A stretch of 64,000 nt of DNA, from NCBI GenBank assembly GCA_947588995.1, contig CANPZI010000001.1:1-64000 (forward strand), in the 5' to 3' direction. Positions 27,442 to 36,968 of this stretch are shown in pieces. Made by a program: the position numbers and the translations under genes. This stretch comes from an uncultured Lachnospiraceae bacterium (lineage in GTDB: Bacteria > Bacillota > Clostridia > Lachnospirales > Lachnospiraceae). Each line of letters starts with the position of its first letter. The stretch's first letter is position 1. A model generated the notes under the pieces. It was not told the DNA's origin. It saw only the letters and a program-made list of their open reading frames with translations, and ran no database searches.

Positions 27442-28473
27442 TCATGTCTGCTCTTTCCGCTCCCGCGCCCGCTCGTCGGCCTGCCCGTCATAGACCGCCG
27501 CCTGCCCGGCATTCCCAACGGCACGGTAACAGTCTGCCAGGCCCCGCAGCGGAATCTCGCCGTTTCTGCGAATATCCAATATACTCTCCGTCTCGTAAGC
27601 TCCATTATAGAACCAGACAATCGCCTCGTCCATATCCTGTTTTTCACGGTAATACTCGCCCAGCTCACAGCAGATCTCCGCACAGCCCTCGCAGGCAATC
27701 ACTTTCACGGCATACTTGAAGAAATCTTCCGTATCGCCGCACAGCCTGGCCGCCCGCGCCGCCACGCACGCCGCCTCCTTGATCTCGTCCTCGCCCCGCT
27801 CAGTATCCTGACATGACTGTCGGAAAAAATCTCTCGCGGCGGCGAAATCCGCATCCTCGCCGGAGATAAAAAGCTCTTTGGCATAGATGCCGTGCAGTCT
27901 CTTATCCAGTCTGACGCCGTCCTTTACCATGCGCTGAAAGGCCGCCAGATCCCTGTCCTTGTGGTTGTGCTCCGGCATGTGCAGGATCTCAACATCACTG
28001 TCATAAATAACAGGCTCCAGCCGTACCTGTTCGTGAATCGCGCCGGTCCAGCAGAATGTGCGCAGCCGCTTAAACAGTTTCGGCCGCAATTCCCTGTCGT
28101 AATTGTAGATCGTGCCGCTCTCCAGCTGATTGGCATAGTACATCTGCACGATGTCGATCTCCTGAAGAAGCGTCTCCTTAAGCCGCCGAAAAGCCTCCCT
28201 GTTCTCCGCATCCAGGACCTCGTCCGCGTCCGCGGAGTAGATATAGTCCATGCCCGCCTTGGAGAAAGCGAAATTTCTGGCGGCAGAGAAATCACCCGTC
28301 CATGCGAAATCGTAGATCTTGTCCGTGTACCCGGCCGCGATCCGCTTCGTCGCATCCGTGGAACCGGTATCCACGATAATGATCTCGTCCATCAGACCGG
28401 CGACGCTGTCCAGACAGCGCGCCAGAACCCTCTCTTCATTCTTGACAATCATACACAGACTGACCGTGACCAT
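27442..28473 (-). CDS. Family 2 glycosyltransferase with C-terminal TPR-like region
   Basis: A 343-residue protein. The first about 210 residues are a GT2 domain: VSLCMIVKNEERVLARCLDSV, VDTGSTDATKRIA and the metal-binding YSADADEVLD. The remainder is helical and resembles tetratricopeptide repeats (AAARAARLCGDTEDFFKYAV, GEYYREKQDMDEAIVWFYNGA). This arrangement matches the SunS-like and 'TPR glycosyltransferase' group found in glycan and glycoprotein synthesis. The ATG at 28473 has GAGGGAG seven bases upstream; the open frame extends 85 codons upstream without support. Its neighbours are a small membrane protein and an acyltransferase on the same strand. Confidence 0.88.
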   Translation of the reverse strand: MVTVSLCMIVKNEERVLARCLDSVAGLMDEIIIVDTGSTDATKRIAAGYTDKIYDFAWTGDFSAARNFAFSKAGMDYIYSADADEVLDAENREAFRRLKETLLQEIDIVQMYYANQLESGTIYNYDRELRPKLFKRLRTFCWTGAIHEQVRLEPVIYDSDVEILHMPEHNHKDRDLAAFQRMVKDGVRLDKRLHGIYAKELFISGEDADFAAARDFFRQSCQDTERGEDEIKEAACVAARAARLCGDTEDFFKYAVKVIACEGCAEICCELGEYYREKQDMDEAIVWFYNGAYETESILDIRRNGEIPLRGLADCYRAVGNAGQAAVYDGQADERARERKEQT

Positions 28474-28487
28474 GCCCAAGCTCCCTC

Positions 28488-28859
28488 TTATCTGTAATAG
28501 GCCGACTGTTCCATGCGCCCGTCCACATGCAGCAGACTCCTCGTCCGCCCGGCCCGAAACTCCAGATCCGCATAGCGGTTCTTCCGCACGAAATGCCGGG
28601 AGGGGCAGAGGCGGTACAATGTCGTGCAGGACAAATCCGCCATGCGCTCCCGCAGACACACGAGATACCCGCCGCCGTTTCTGCGGATCAGAGCCCGCCC
28701 CAGATAACAGTATCTGCTGCCGTTCCAATTATAGACACGCACCGTACAGCCGCGCACAAAGCACAGCCAAATCCCCGGCAAAACCGCCAGAATGAGCAGG
28801 GCAGCCGCCGCCTGCAGACTTTCCGGCGCGCCTGTATGATAAAAAGAACAATATCCCAT
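28488..28859 (-). CDS. Small single-pass membrane protein of unknown function
   Basis: A 123-residue protein with one hydrophobic segment (about residues 16-38, AAALLILAVLPGIWLCFV) and a basic, Cys- and Arg-rich C-terminal domain of about 80 residues. The ATG at 28859 has GAGGTAAGG directly upstream. It lies between the acyltransferase and the GT2 gene, 14 bases from the latter, so it is probably part of that unit. I do not recognise the family. The repeated 'YCYLG…YLVCLRERMADLS' beta-rich pattern suggests a small folded domain. Confidence 0.65.
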   Translation of the reverse strand: MGYCSFYHTGAPESLQAAAALLILAVLPGIWLCFVRGCTVRVYNWNGSRYCYLGRALIRRNGGGYLVCLRERMADLSCTTLYRLCPSRHFVRKNRYADLEFRAGRTRSLLHVDGRMEQSAYYR

Positions 28860-28927
28860 TTCCTTACCTCTTTCCCGACGCCGTATTCTCCCGACAGCGC
28901 CGGACACGTAGTTTCAGCGTAGCACAC

Positions 28928-30049
28928 TCACCTGCGGATTGCAAACCGATTTCCAATCCCGCGCAGACCGTACTGTATGCCCAGCGGCAGTACAATGCCC
29001 GCAGCCAGATAGACCAGCCGGAACTGTTCCGCGCCGCGGACGAGATAATAATAATCAATGTTGCCGTAAAACTGCGCAAAATCAAAGTCTCCGCACAGCC
29101 CCGTGAAAGCCGCGGCGCCCGCGATCACGGCCTTGACCAGCATAAAGGCGAGAACATGGTGCATCATCACCGCGTAGGTATTCTGCCCCAGAAAGCGCAC
29201 AGCCCGGCTTTCACCGAGCACCGGCGTGAGAACTTTCGCAATCCGCAGCCAGAACGCTATTCCTGACACAGATGTCACATATGGTATGACCGGACCGTTG
29301 GCAAAACCGCTGCACCACACGCTCCCGAAAGCCAGCCCGTTACAGCAGATGCCAAGAAGCGCCTGCACACCCACCACAATAGCGAAATAAGGCAGATTGC
29401 CGAGGCTGTCGTACCGTTCCAGCCTGACGCGGTAGAAACGCCCCATCTGAAAACACGGAAACAGGAAGAGAATCCGCCCCGGCGCCCGATAGAGCCCCCA
29501 GACATGGCCGCCTATAGCCAGCTGTACCACCGCCATGCCGACGAGCAGACTGCCGGCCAGCATGATCCACTCGACAAGACCGTCGCCCGCGGCACGAAAC
29601 TTCATCAGCCGCCGAAGCACAAGTCTGGCAGCCAGATTCAGCAGCTCCACGACAAACAGCACAGGCACAAACCAGGCGGCATAATTGTATATATACTGGT
29701 AGCCGTGCAGAAAAGGATCGATGAAAAGCGTCCGCAGGCTGATGCTCTCCCCCATCGAGAAACCGATCGCGCGAAGCGCCCACGACAGCAGGCCGTAGGC
29801 CAAATTCCAGAGCAGATAAGGGAGAAGCAGGCGACGCACCTTTTTTCTGATATAGGAAAGGGGATGTTCCTCCTCAGACTCCCGATAGAAATATCCCGAA
29901 ATAAACATAAACAGCGGTATGTGAAAGGAATAGTACGGGAACAGGCCGCCCAGAGTCATGACCTCGCAGCCCGCGTGTCCCGCCACCACCATGACAATCG
30001 CAAGTGCCGACAAAATACAGAACGTCACATTGTACTGCCTGTCCTCCAA
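28928..30049 (-). CDS. Acyltransferase family 3 membrane protein
   Basis: A 373-residue protein with about ten membrane helices, the form typical of acyltransferase-3/OafA enzymes that O-acetylate or O-succinylate surface glycans. The N-terminal helix contains VVAGHAGCEV, matching the conserved histidine region, followed by FHIPLFMFISGYFYR and a basic KKVRRLLLPYLLW loop. The start is a TTG at 30049 with GGAGG eight bases upstream, overlapping the stop of the NYN gene by context (TAATTG). With the GT2 gene downstream it suggests a small surface-glycan modification group. Confidence 0.87.
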   Translation of the reverse strand: MEDRQYNVTFCILSALAIVMVVAGHAGCEVMTLGGLFPYYSFHIPLFMFISGYFYRESEEEHPLSYIRKKVRRLLLPYLLWNLAYGLLSWALRAIGFSMGESISLRTLFIDPFLHGYQYIYNYAAWFVPVLFVVELLNLAARLVLRRLMKFRAAGDGLVEWIMLAGSLLVGMAVVQLAIGGHVWGLYRAPGRILFLFPCFQMGRFYRVRLERYDSLGNLPYFAIVVGVQALLGICCNGLAFGSVWCSGFANGPVIPYVTSVSGIAFWLRIAKVLTPVLGESRAVRFLGQNTYAVMMHHVLAFMLVKAVIAGAAAFTGLCGDFDFAQFYGNIDYYYLVRGAEQFRLVYLAAGIVLPLGIQYGLRGIGNRFAIRR

Positions 30050-31075
30050 TTATATCTCCTCCGCGAACCGCACTTCTCTGAACCGCACTTCTCTGGCGTT
30101 GACATCCCCGTACAGCTCCAGCTCCGGAATCGCCTGCAGGAACTTGGTAAACTGTGAATATCCGTAGTTCTTGGGCTTGAAGCGCGTGTATTTCTGGTGT
30201 ACGCTGTTGCTCAGTTCACTGACGCGCAGACCGTTTCTCCCCTGCTCCCGCAGCAGCGTCTTGATATAGTCGGCGACTTCCTCCGCCGTCTCCATGGTCG
30301 TCGCCAGCTCCACATTGAGACTGGTGTTATTTTTGACCAGCTTCAGGCTCGGAATCTCCTCCAGAAAGCGGGACAGCAGGCTGTAGCCGTAGTTGCGCAC
30401 ATCGAAATCGGGATATTTGTTTAAGAGCCTGCTGCCGATCTCCCCGAGGCCCGTCTTCTTATCCTTGTTCTCATTCTCCGTGATAATGCTGATGATCGCG
30501 TTCTCGATCACTTCCTTGCTGATGGACGCCGATTCCTTGTCGCCGCCTTTCGCGCCGCTCTTTCTGCTCTTTGCACCCTTGCCCGCGGCGCTGCCCGCGG
30601 ACCGCGCATTCTCCTTGCCGGCTTCCAGCTCCTCCTCATCCTCGTCGATCAGATTCTCCAGAACGGTGAACTGCGAGCAGGCCGTCCGGAAAGAACGCGG
30701 GGTCTTCTCCTCGCCCATTCCCACGACCACCATACCCGACTCCCTGAGCCGGATGGCCAGTCTCGTAAAATCACCGTCACTCGACACGATGCAGAAACCG
30801 TCCACATTGCCGGTGTACAGTATGTCCATCGCGTCGATGATCAGCGTGGAATCCGTCGCGTTCTTGCCCACCGTATTGCTGAACTGCTGCATCGGTGTGA
30901 TGGAATTCTCCATCAGTTTCGTCTTCCACCCCTTGGCGTGCGTGCTTGTCCAGTCCCCGTAAGCTCTGCGGTACGTCACGACGCCGTGCTTGGTCATCTC
31001 ATCCATGATCGCGGCAATATATTTGGAAGAAATATTGTCCGTGTCGATCAGGATCGCAAATTTCATGTCTTCCAT
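30050..31075 (-). CDS. NYN-domain (LabA/DUF88) protein with two OST-HTH/LOTUS-type domains
   Basis: A 341-residue predicted RNA-binding ribonuclease. Residues 1 to about 145 are a NYN/PIN-like domain with the acidic active-site set: AILIDTDNIS, STLIIDAMDILYTG and CIVSSDGDFTRLAIRLRESG. After a low-complexity basic linker (about 190-215) there are two OST-HTH repeats, about 220-275 and 285-335. Each ends in a similar line, (PKNYGYSQFTKFLQ, RNYGYSLLSRFLEE). Bacterial proteins of this layout are thought to act in RNA turnover, but targets are unknown. It directly precedes the acyltransferase gene. Confidence 0.9.
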   Translation of the reverse strand: MEDMKFAILIDTDNISSKYIAAIMDEMTKHGVVTYRRAYGDWTSTHAKGWKTKLMENSITPMQQFSNTVGKNATDSTLIIDAMDILYTGNVDGFCIVSSDGDFTRLAIRLRESGMVVVGMGEEKTPRSFRTACSQFTVLENLIDEDEEELEAGKENARSAGSAAGKGAKSRKSGAKGGDKESASISKEVIENAIISIITENENKDKKTGLGEIGSRLLNKYPDFDVRNYGYSLLSRFLEEIPSLKLVKNNTSLNVELATTMETAEEVADYIKTLLREQGRNGLRVSELSNSVHQKYTRFKPKNYGYSQFTKFLQAIPELELYGDVNAREVRFREVRFAEEI

Positions 31076-31123
31076 AAGTGTTATCTGTCCCTTTCTCTTC
31101 TCAGGATTGTGTTTAATCCTGAT

Positions 31124-31747
31124 TTAACTCAATTTCAGTTTCACATACTCTTTGATCAGTTTTACGCAATTATCCCAGCCAATTTTGGAACTGTTGAGCA
31201 TCAAATCGTAATTTAACGGATCTTTCCAGTTCTTTCCTCTGGTATAGTATTTATAGTAGTCGGCGCGGTATTTGTCCGTCTTGTGCACCAGCTCTTTCGC
31301 CCGGCTTTCAGACACCTGCATCCGATCCATAACAGTCGCTATGCAATCTTTTTCCGGCGCTTCCACATAGACGCTGACGACGTTGGGCTGATCCTTAAGC
31401 ACATAGTCCGCGCACTTGCCGATCACCACGAAAGACTCCGTCTTGGCCAGCTCCCGGATGATCTCGGACTGGATGTTAAAGAGGTTGATGTCCGACGTAA
31501 ATTCCTTGTCCCGCGGCTCCACCACATAAGTGTAGGGAATCTTCATCAGATGCTTCATGGCGTAACTGCCGCGCAGCTTCTCGTCCACCTCGGCGAACAG
31601 CTTCTTGTTGATGCCGCTGTACTCCGAAGCCATATCCAACAGCTGCTTCTCATAACACGGAATCCCCAGTTCTCCGGCCAGCTGCACGCCGATCGCCTTG
31701 CCGCCGCTGCCGAAACCGCGTCCAATCGCAATTACATAGTTATCCAT
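31124..31747 (-). CDS. Cytidylate kinase-like family protein
   Basis: A 207-residue P-loop protein of the 'cytidylate kinase-like' family. The N-terminus is YVIAIGRGFGSGGKAIGVQLA, a glycine-rich Walker A variant, and the C-terminal half has the charged lid-like RVQVSESRAKELVHKTDKYRADYYKYYTRG-type segment (VHKTDKYRADYYKYYT). These proteins are widespread in Clostridia and Bacteroides, distinct from Cmk, and of unsettled substrate. The ATG at 31747 has GGAGG eight bases upstream. It stands alone between CapA and the NYN gene. Confidence 0.85.
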   Translation of the reverse strand: MDNYVIAIGRGFGSGGKAIGVQLAGELGIPCYEKQLLDMASEYSGINKKLFAEVDEKLRGSYAMKHLMKIPYTYVVEPRDKEFTSDINLFNIQSEIIRELAKTESFVVIGKCADYVLKDQPNVVSVYVEAPEKDCIATVMDRMQVSESRAKELVHKTDKYRADYYKYYTRGKNWKDPLNYDLMLNSSKIGWDNCVKLIKEYVKLKLS

Positions 31748-31826
31748 ACGCCCTGCCTCCTTCATCTGCGCTGCTTACGTGAATAGTTTACCACAAATAT
31801 CCTGCCCTGAAAAGCACGGACTTGCC

Positions 31827-33431
31827 TCAGGGCAGCAAATCCTCCGCGGGCTCTACCGTGTAAGCGCCGTCCGCCTCGCGCGTGATGGCAAGCGGCCGGA
31901 GCGCGCAGTCCGTGACGCGGTAGCCCTGCGCCGTGAGCGACACGGTAAACTGCGCCGCCCCGCCTTTCACACAGCTTACTTCCCGCTGGGCGCTGACGTA
32001 GTTGCCAACAGAATACCAGACTGTCATCTCCCGCCCGCTCTCGCTCCGCAGCGTCTCGCAGGGCTGCAGCACATGGGGATGCGCGCCGACCGTCACATCC
32101 ACGCCGCTCTCCAGGAAAATCTCCGCCCACCGGCGCTGTTCCTCGTCTGCCTCTTCGGCATACTCCGTCCCCCAATGGACAAACACAATGACGATATCCG
32201 CCTCCGTGCGGGCCTTTGCAAGCTGCCGCCTGACCCGCGCCTCATCGTCCAGCACATACACGGTACCATTCGGCTCTCCCGGCTCCGCGTCGCCGTTCAC
32301 GCCATAGGTGTAGTTGAAAAGGGCGATCCGCGCGCCGCCCCGCACAATCAGCGTATAGGCGCAATCGTCTGCGCCCTGTCCGCCCGCCGTCCTCTCTCCG
32401 ACGTCCTCCGGCCGCAGTCCCAGACAGCGCACACCGCGCGACACATAGTATTGCTCCGTAAATCTCGCGCCCTCCGGGCCCAAGTCCAGGGCGTGGTTCG
32501 TGGCGTATGTCACGGCGTCAAAACCGGCGTCGGCCACAGCCTGCCCCACGCCGACGGGCACGCCGAATCTCGGATAATCCCCGTAATCCGCGGGGTCATC
32601 CGCAAGCGGCGTCTCCTGATTGATGACACAAATGTCGCTTTCTTCGATCATCCGCCGCACACCGCTGTCCGCAAACAGAAAATCAAAACAGCCGTCCCGC
32701 TTCTCCAGCCCGTAGCGCCAGATGGGCTCATGAATCAGAAGATCTCCGAAAACCGTAAAGGAAATGTCCGTATCCTCCCGGACAAAGCCCCATGAATCCC
32801 ACACCCAGCTGCCGATGCCGCCGTCCGTGTCCGTGATGAGGAGCCGCTGCCGCCGGTCCGCCCGCGCCGTTCTATTCACAGCTGCCGCATCCCTGCCTCC
32901 GCTTTCGGCCCTCTCCACGTCTGCCGCTGCTGTGTCTCCATCCTGTTTTGCTCCGCCCCGCACCGCCAGTGCCGCCACATCCACACCGATATAAGAGGAC
33001 TGCCATTTCGGCCTGACCGCGCCGTCCACGCACGTATAGACGAAAATATGCTGCGACCAGCTTTTCTCATCCTCCTCCACCCAGAAGGGACGGCTCTGCC
33101 CGAAACGCCCTACTTTCCAGCAGAGCAGCACCAGCTCGTCCGCCCCGTCTCCGTCCACATCGGCAAAATGCGCGTCCTGCACTTTGAGTTTCCGCGGCGT
33201 CTTCCATATGACATTGTTGTCATAATCCAATCTGGCCATTCCCCGCTTCAGTACCGTCCTGTATCGTCCCGACGCATCGACAATACTGCCGCTCTGCCAG
33301 TCAATCCAATCCGGCAGAAAACGGCCGCTCCGCCGCCCGGCGGGCAGCGCCACAGCTGCGAGGCACAGCACAAGCGCCGCGATCTGTATCAGTCTTTTTC
33401 GAAATCCGCCGTACTTCCGCTCCCGAAACAC
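31827..33431 (-). CDS. CapA-family (poly-gamma-glutamate synthesis-type) protein with N-terminal FG-GAP-like region
   Basis: A 534-residue membrane-anchored protein. A helix at about residues 12-30 is followed by a region of about 180 residues containing HFADVDGDGADELVLL, a calcium-binding FG-GAP/VCBS-like motif. The CapA metallophosphatase-like domain fills the C-terminal part: FTVFGDLLIHEPIW, VINQETPLAD, ATNHALDLG and VDVTVGAHPHVLQP. CapA proteins act in polyglutamate capsule formation, but CapA homologues are common in gut Firmicutes without capsule operons, and capB/capC are not present here. The role is inferred to be at the cell envelope. Confidence 0.87.
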   Translation of the reverse strand: MFRERKYGGFRKRLIQIAALVLCLAAVALPAGRRSGRFLPDWIDWQSGSIVDASGRYRTVLKRGMARLDYDNNVIWKTPRKLKVQDAHFADVDGDGADELVLLCWKVGRFGQSRPFWVEEDEKSWSQHIFVYTCVDGAVRPKWQSSYIGVDVAALAVRGGAKQDGDTAAADVERAESGGRDAAAVNRTARADRRQRLLITDTDGGIGSWVWDSWGFVREDTDISFTVFGDLLIHEPIWRYGLEKRDGCFDFLFADSGVRRMIEESDICVINQETPLADDPADYGDYPRFGVPVGVGQAVADAGFDAVTYATNHALDLGPEGARFTEQYYVSRGVRCLGLRPEDVGERTAGGQGADDCAYTLIVRGGARIALFNYTYGVNGDAEPGEPNGTVYVLDDEARVRRQLAKARTEADIVIVFVHWGTEYAEEADEEQRRWAEIFLESGVDVTVGAHPHVLQPCETLRSESGREMTVWYSVGNYVSAQREVSCVKGGAAQFTVSLTAQGYRVTDCALRPLAITREADGAYTVEPAEDLLP

Positions 33432-33465
33432 TTCCCGCTCTCCTCACAGTCCGTCTGCCGCGCCG

Positions 33466-35700
33466 TTATTTCTCCGTGCGGTAGCCTGTCGTCCAGGCCG
33501 GCTTCATGTCCGACAGGTCCGTCTGTTCGTACATGCCCTCCTCATTCGGCATGATGGCCAGCATCTGCCGCCACTTTTCGTCGGTGAGCCTGTTCTCCAT
33601 GGGCCATGGGAACTGATAGAAGCTGTAGACGCTTCCCTGCGCAATCTTCAGCTTGCCGTCCACCCGCACAATCACGCGAATCCGGGAAGGACGGCCCGTT
33701 CCCATCTCCAGCACCTCCCCGTTGGGGTTCGTGGCGATATCCGCCACCACCGCGGAGGGACATTCCATGGTGCTGACACCCTCCCCGCTGTTCTCCGCAG
33801 TCACCTCCGTCCAGAAATGCTCAATGCTGCCGCCGTAACCCCTGATGAATTCATACTCTTCCTCCGTCAGCGTCTCGTCCCGCAGTTCCTTCTTCGAGAT
33901 TTCCAGCAGTGTGTCCGCGATCTGCGAAAGACGCGCCAGATCCTCCTGCGCATCGCCGGTCAGCATTCCGTATCTCTGCAGCCCTGCGGCCGTGCGGTCG
34001 GCCAGCTCGGCGAAGCGGGCATACACCGCAGGCTCCGGCTCCGCGTAGCCTCTGTCATCCGTCTCCCGCTCCCAGCCGTCTCCTCCCATCTCGGCCATGA
34101 CCTGCTTGGTATAGAGGATTGTGTCGTGCTTCAGCTCCGCGTAGCTGCCCGCAAAGCATTCCAGGTCTTTCCGCGCCCACTGTTCGCCCTGCATGAACGT
34201 CGGATAGCCCTCGCCTTTGACTTCCAGGAGCGGGCGGAGCGTGTTCAGCCACCCCGCATACAGGCTGCCCGACCAGAGCGTCTCATTCTCCTGCGAGAAC
34301 GTCTCCCGCAATTCTTCCATATGCGCCGTATAGTCCTCGTAATCCGTGTCGCCCCGCTCCTCCAGGATCTGCAGCGCCACGTCGCTGCCCAGCGCCGCCG
34401 GGACGTCCAGTACATCCGGCAGCATACGGCGCTGCCCCTGACCGTCCTCCCGGACGCTGCGGTAGACCAGTTTCTGCATAATGGCCGCGTCCACCGTAAA
34501 ACGCTGTCCCATGAAACGGAAGCCCGGAATCACGTTCTCCTCGTCTTCCCACACCGGAACCGTATAGATCTGCGGCGGCGGAAGTTCCCCTGTCCTCCGG
34601 TGGAAAAGCGCAAAAGCCGTCTCATCCTCCAAAAGTCCGCCGACGGAGATTTCATCGCCATATGCCTCCCGCAGAATCGGCAGATATTCGTTTACGCCGG
34701 GATCTTCGCTCGCTCCCGCGAAGAAAGCGGTCACCTCGTACACGAACTGCCACAACGCATATGCCTCCTCGTCCTCCGACAGCATCTGCGTAATCAGCAG
34801 GGCGCTTCTGTCCATCCTTTCGTCCTCCTGCGGGAACGAACACCTGCCATACCACATCATCGCCCGGAAATACGCCTCCATCCTCTCGTCTCCCGCATAG
34901 TAGCCGCGGGGGATATACTGGGTATAGTCTTCATTCAGGCCCGTGAGCGCAGATTCGGCAATTCCCGCCGCCTCTTCTATCCGCTCCAGCTCATAAGACG
35001 CCGTCTCCGCCGCACAGGCAGGAATCTCCACGCCATCGTCAAGCAGTTTCGCCCCGACTGCGAAAAAAGCCACATCGCGCGCGGCGGCATCCTCCCACAC
35101 CGTCCCCTGCAATTCTTCATAGCAGGCCAGGCTGTCCGCCAGCATCTTCTCACTCAGTCTGCTCACGCGGTCCGCCAGTTCGTCCCGCTCGATTTCCTTT
35201 AACAGATAGGAAAAATAGAGATGATAGGTGTGCATCAGCGAATCCACTGTCACAAAACTGGCAATCTGGTCATAGCGGTTCCACTCATACTGCTCGAAAA
35301 ATTCATTGCCGTAATCACCCGTGACACAGAAGCCCTGCTCTGCCAGCATACGCCCCTGTTCTCCCTCCGCCAGCCAGTCCTCAAACTGCCACAGGTTGTC
35401 GATATTGCTCAGATCCGCCGCCACCTCGTAAGGCTCTGTATCGGGCACCACCTCCGCGTCTCTGGCGCGCACCTCGATCTCGCCCGTGGACAGCGCCGCG
35501 CCTGCCTGCCCGGCTGCCGTCTCCTCATCCTCTGCCGCGTCCCTGCCCTTTTCCTGCGTCTCCTCCGTCTTCTGCACGCTGTCGTGATCCGCCGACAACG
35601 CATTCTCAGGCTTTGCGCTCTCCTCCTGTCCGCCGCAGGCAGCGAGCGTCCCCGCAAGCAGCGCGGCCGTCATCAGTACGGCCAATCCCCTTTTTTTCAC
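33466..35700 (-). CDS. DUF3160-family lipoprotein
   Basis: A 744-residue secreted lipoprotein. The N-terminus has a basic start, a hydrophobic stretch and a lipobox (LAGTLAAC, Cys about residue 22), then an acidic low-complexity linker. The remainder is a long, mostly helical DUF3160 domain, for example YDQIASFVTVDSLMHTYHLYF and YGGSIEHFWTEVTAEN. A GTG at 35700 with AGGAGG upstream is chosen; an ATG at 35727 is in frame but its site is too close. Function is unknown; the family is secreted and frequent in Clostridia. The next gene is divergent. Confidence 0.85.
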   Translation of the reverse strand: MKKRGLAVLMTAALLAGTLAACGGQEESAKPENALSADHDSVQKTEETQEKGRDAAEDEETAAGQAGAALSTGEIEVRARDAEVVPDTEPYEVAADLSNIDNLWQFEDWLAEGEQGRMLAEQGFCVTGDYGNEFFEQYEWNRYDQIASFVTVDSLMHTYHLYFSYLLKEIERDELADRVSRLSEKMLADSLACYEELQGTVWEDAAARDVAFFAVGAKLLDDGVEIPACAAETASYELERIEEAAGIAESALTGLNEDYTQYIPRGYYAGDERMEAYFRAMMWYGRCSFPQEDERMDRSALLITQMLSEDEEAYALWQFVYEVTAFFAGASEDPGVNEYLPILREAYGDEISVGGLLEDETAFALFHRRTGELPPPQIYTVPVWEDEENVIPGFRFMGQRFTVDAAIMQKLVYRSVREDGQGQRRMLPDVLDVPAALGSDVALQILEERGDTDYEDYTAHMEELRETFSQENETLWSGSLYAGWLNTLRPLLEVKGEGYPTFMQGEQWARKDLECFAGSYAELKHDTILYTKQVMAEMGGDGWERETDDRGYAEPEPAVYARFAELADRTAAGLQRYGMLTGDAQEDLARLSQIADTLLEISKKELRDETLTEEEYEFIRGYGGSIEHFWTEVTAENSGEGVSTMECPSAVVADIATNPNGEVLEMGTGRPSRIRVIVRVDGKLKIAQGSVYSFYQFPWPMENRLTDEKWRQMLAIMPNEEGMYEQTDLSDMKPAWTTGYRTEK

Positions 35701-35879
35701 GCTTGTCTCCTCCTGTCCCGTTTTCATTCTCCTTTGCGGATTCCGCAGGCTTCCGTGCCGCCCGGCACAGCTTTCCGTTTCATCTTACCACACTCCTCCG
35801 TCCGATAAAAGATGCCTTTTTCAGGTTGGCTTTTGAAAACAGACAGACTATAATAGAAAAAAAGAATGCGGAGATTCCC

Positions 35880-36908
35880 ATGCAGAAGAAAAAGAAGCTT
35901 AAGATCATCATAACGGCGGCAGGCAGCCTCTTTCTGCTTGCCCTCGCAGGCAGCCTGGCTGTCTTTGCGCCGCGTACAGACAGCGGAACACAGGAAAGCG
36001 ACGATCCTGTCCTCTCCTACTCTGTCCCCGAAACGCTCCCCGACAGTCCGGCGCCTCCTGCGCCCAATCCGTATACAGACCTCAGCGTGCCTACCTACCT
36101 CACAAAAATAGGCGATCTTTACTTTCTGGTAGACTGCTACCATAACCAGATCATCTACCACGACAACCTGACCGATCCGCTGACGGACTGGCTGGTGCTG
36201 ACGGATGAAATCGACAAAGGCCACACCATCGCGGGGGACGGCACGGCATATCTGGCCGACGACACGGAGAACAACCGCATCCTCGTATTCGAGCGGCAAG
36301 GCGATGTCTTCGTCCACACGCAGACCTTTCCGAATATCGGCGACAGGCCGCACTATATCGTCTATGACGAACCCACGGACACGTTCTACGCATGGAGTTC
36401 CATGAGTGGAGAGATGTATCTGTTTCGCCGTGAAGAGAACGGCAGCCGCATGTATTTGAGCGAAATCCGCCGTATCGAGCAGCTCGACGGCGTCTATGTC
36501 CGTTCTTTTACCATCATGGATGACGGGATCTGGTTTGTCTCGGGCAATGCCAGCATCCTGTGCGCCGATCTTGATACTTTCGAGATCAAAGAGACTTACC
36601 CCGTCCCCGACACGATGGCGGGCATGATCCAGCTCACCAAAATTCAGGACTACTATTACCTCACCATATCCACGGATATCACCGGAAACCAGGACTACGC
36701 CACGATTGTGCGCACACGCAGCCTGTCGGGGCTGACGGCCGGAGAATATGAAGACATCTACGAGACTTTTATCGGCGGCGGCACGCCCTACTATATCACT
36801 GCCATAGACGGCGCCTACTACCTGACGGAGCACAGACTTCCCGGCCACTCCGTCTGGCGCTTCCGTGTGGAGAATAACGAGCTCACGGATGTGGAGACAA
36901 TCTACTGA
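35880..36908 (+). CDS. Signal-anchored beta-propeller-like protein of unknown function
   Basis: A 342-residue protein with an N-terminal membrane anchor (about residues 6-29), a Pro-rich linker, and a domain of about 280 residues with repeated aromatic beta strands. Segments such as IGDLYFLVDCYHNQIIYH, AGDGTAYLADDTENNRILVFE and HYIVYDEPTDTFYAWS read like NHL/SMP-30-type propeller blades. The ATG at 35880 has GGAG seven bases upstream. It is divergent from the DUF3160 lipoprotein and may share its regulatory region. The ligand or partner is unknown. Confidence 0.78.
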   Translation: MQKKKKLKIIITAAGSLFLLALAGSLAVFAPRTDSGTQESDDPVLSYSVPETLPDSPAPPAPNPYTDLSVPTYLTKIGDLYFLVDCYHNQIIYHDNLTDPLTDWLVLTDEIDKGHTIAGDGTAYLADDTENNRILVFERQGDVFVHTQTFPNIGDRPHYIVYDEPTDTFYAWSSMSGEMYLFRREENGSRMYLSEIRRIEQLDGVYVRSFTIMDDGIWFVSGNASILCADLDTFEIKETYPVPDTMAGMIQLTKIQDYYYLTISTDITGNQDYATIVRTRSLSGLTAGEYEDIYETFIGGGTPYYITAIDGAYYLTEHRLPGHSVWRFRVENNELTDVETIY

Positions 36909-36968
36909 CGGCGGATGGCTCTGAGGACAGCGCTGCCCGGCGGCGGTCCAAAGCGCCCGCGGCCGCAA

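Noticed and set aside
31827-33431. Polyglutamate capsule locus
   Set aside because: CapA alone, with no capB, capC or capE.
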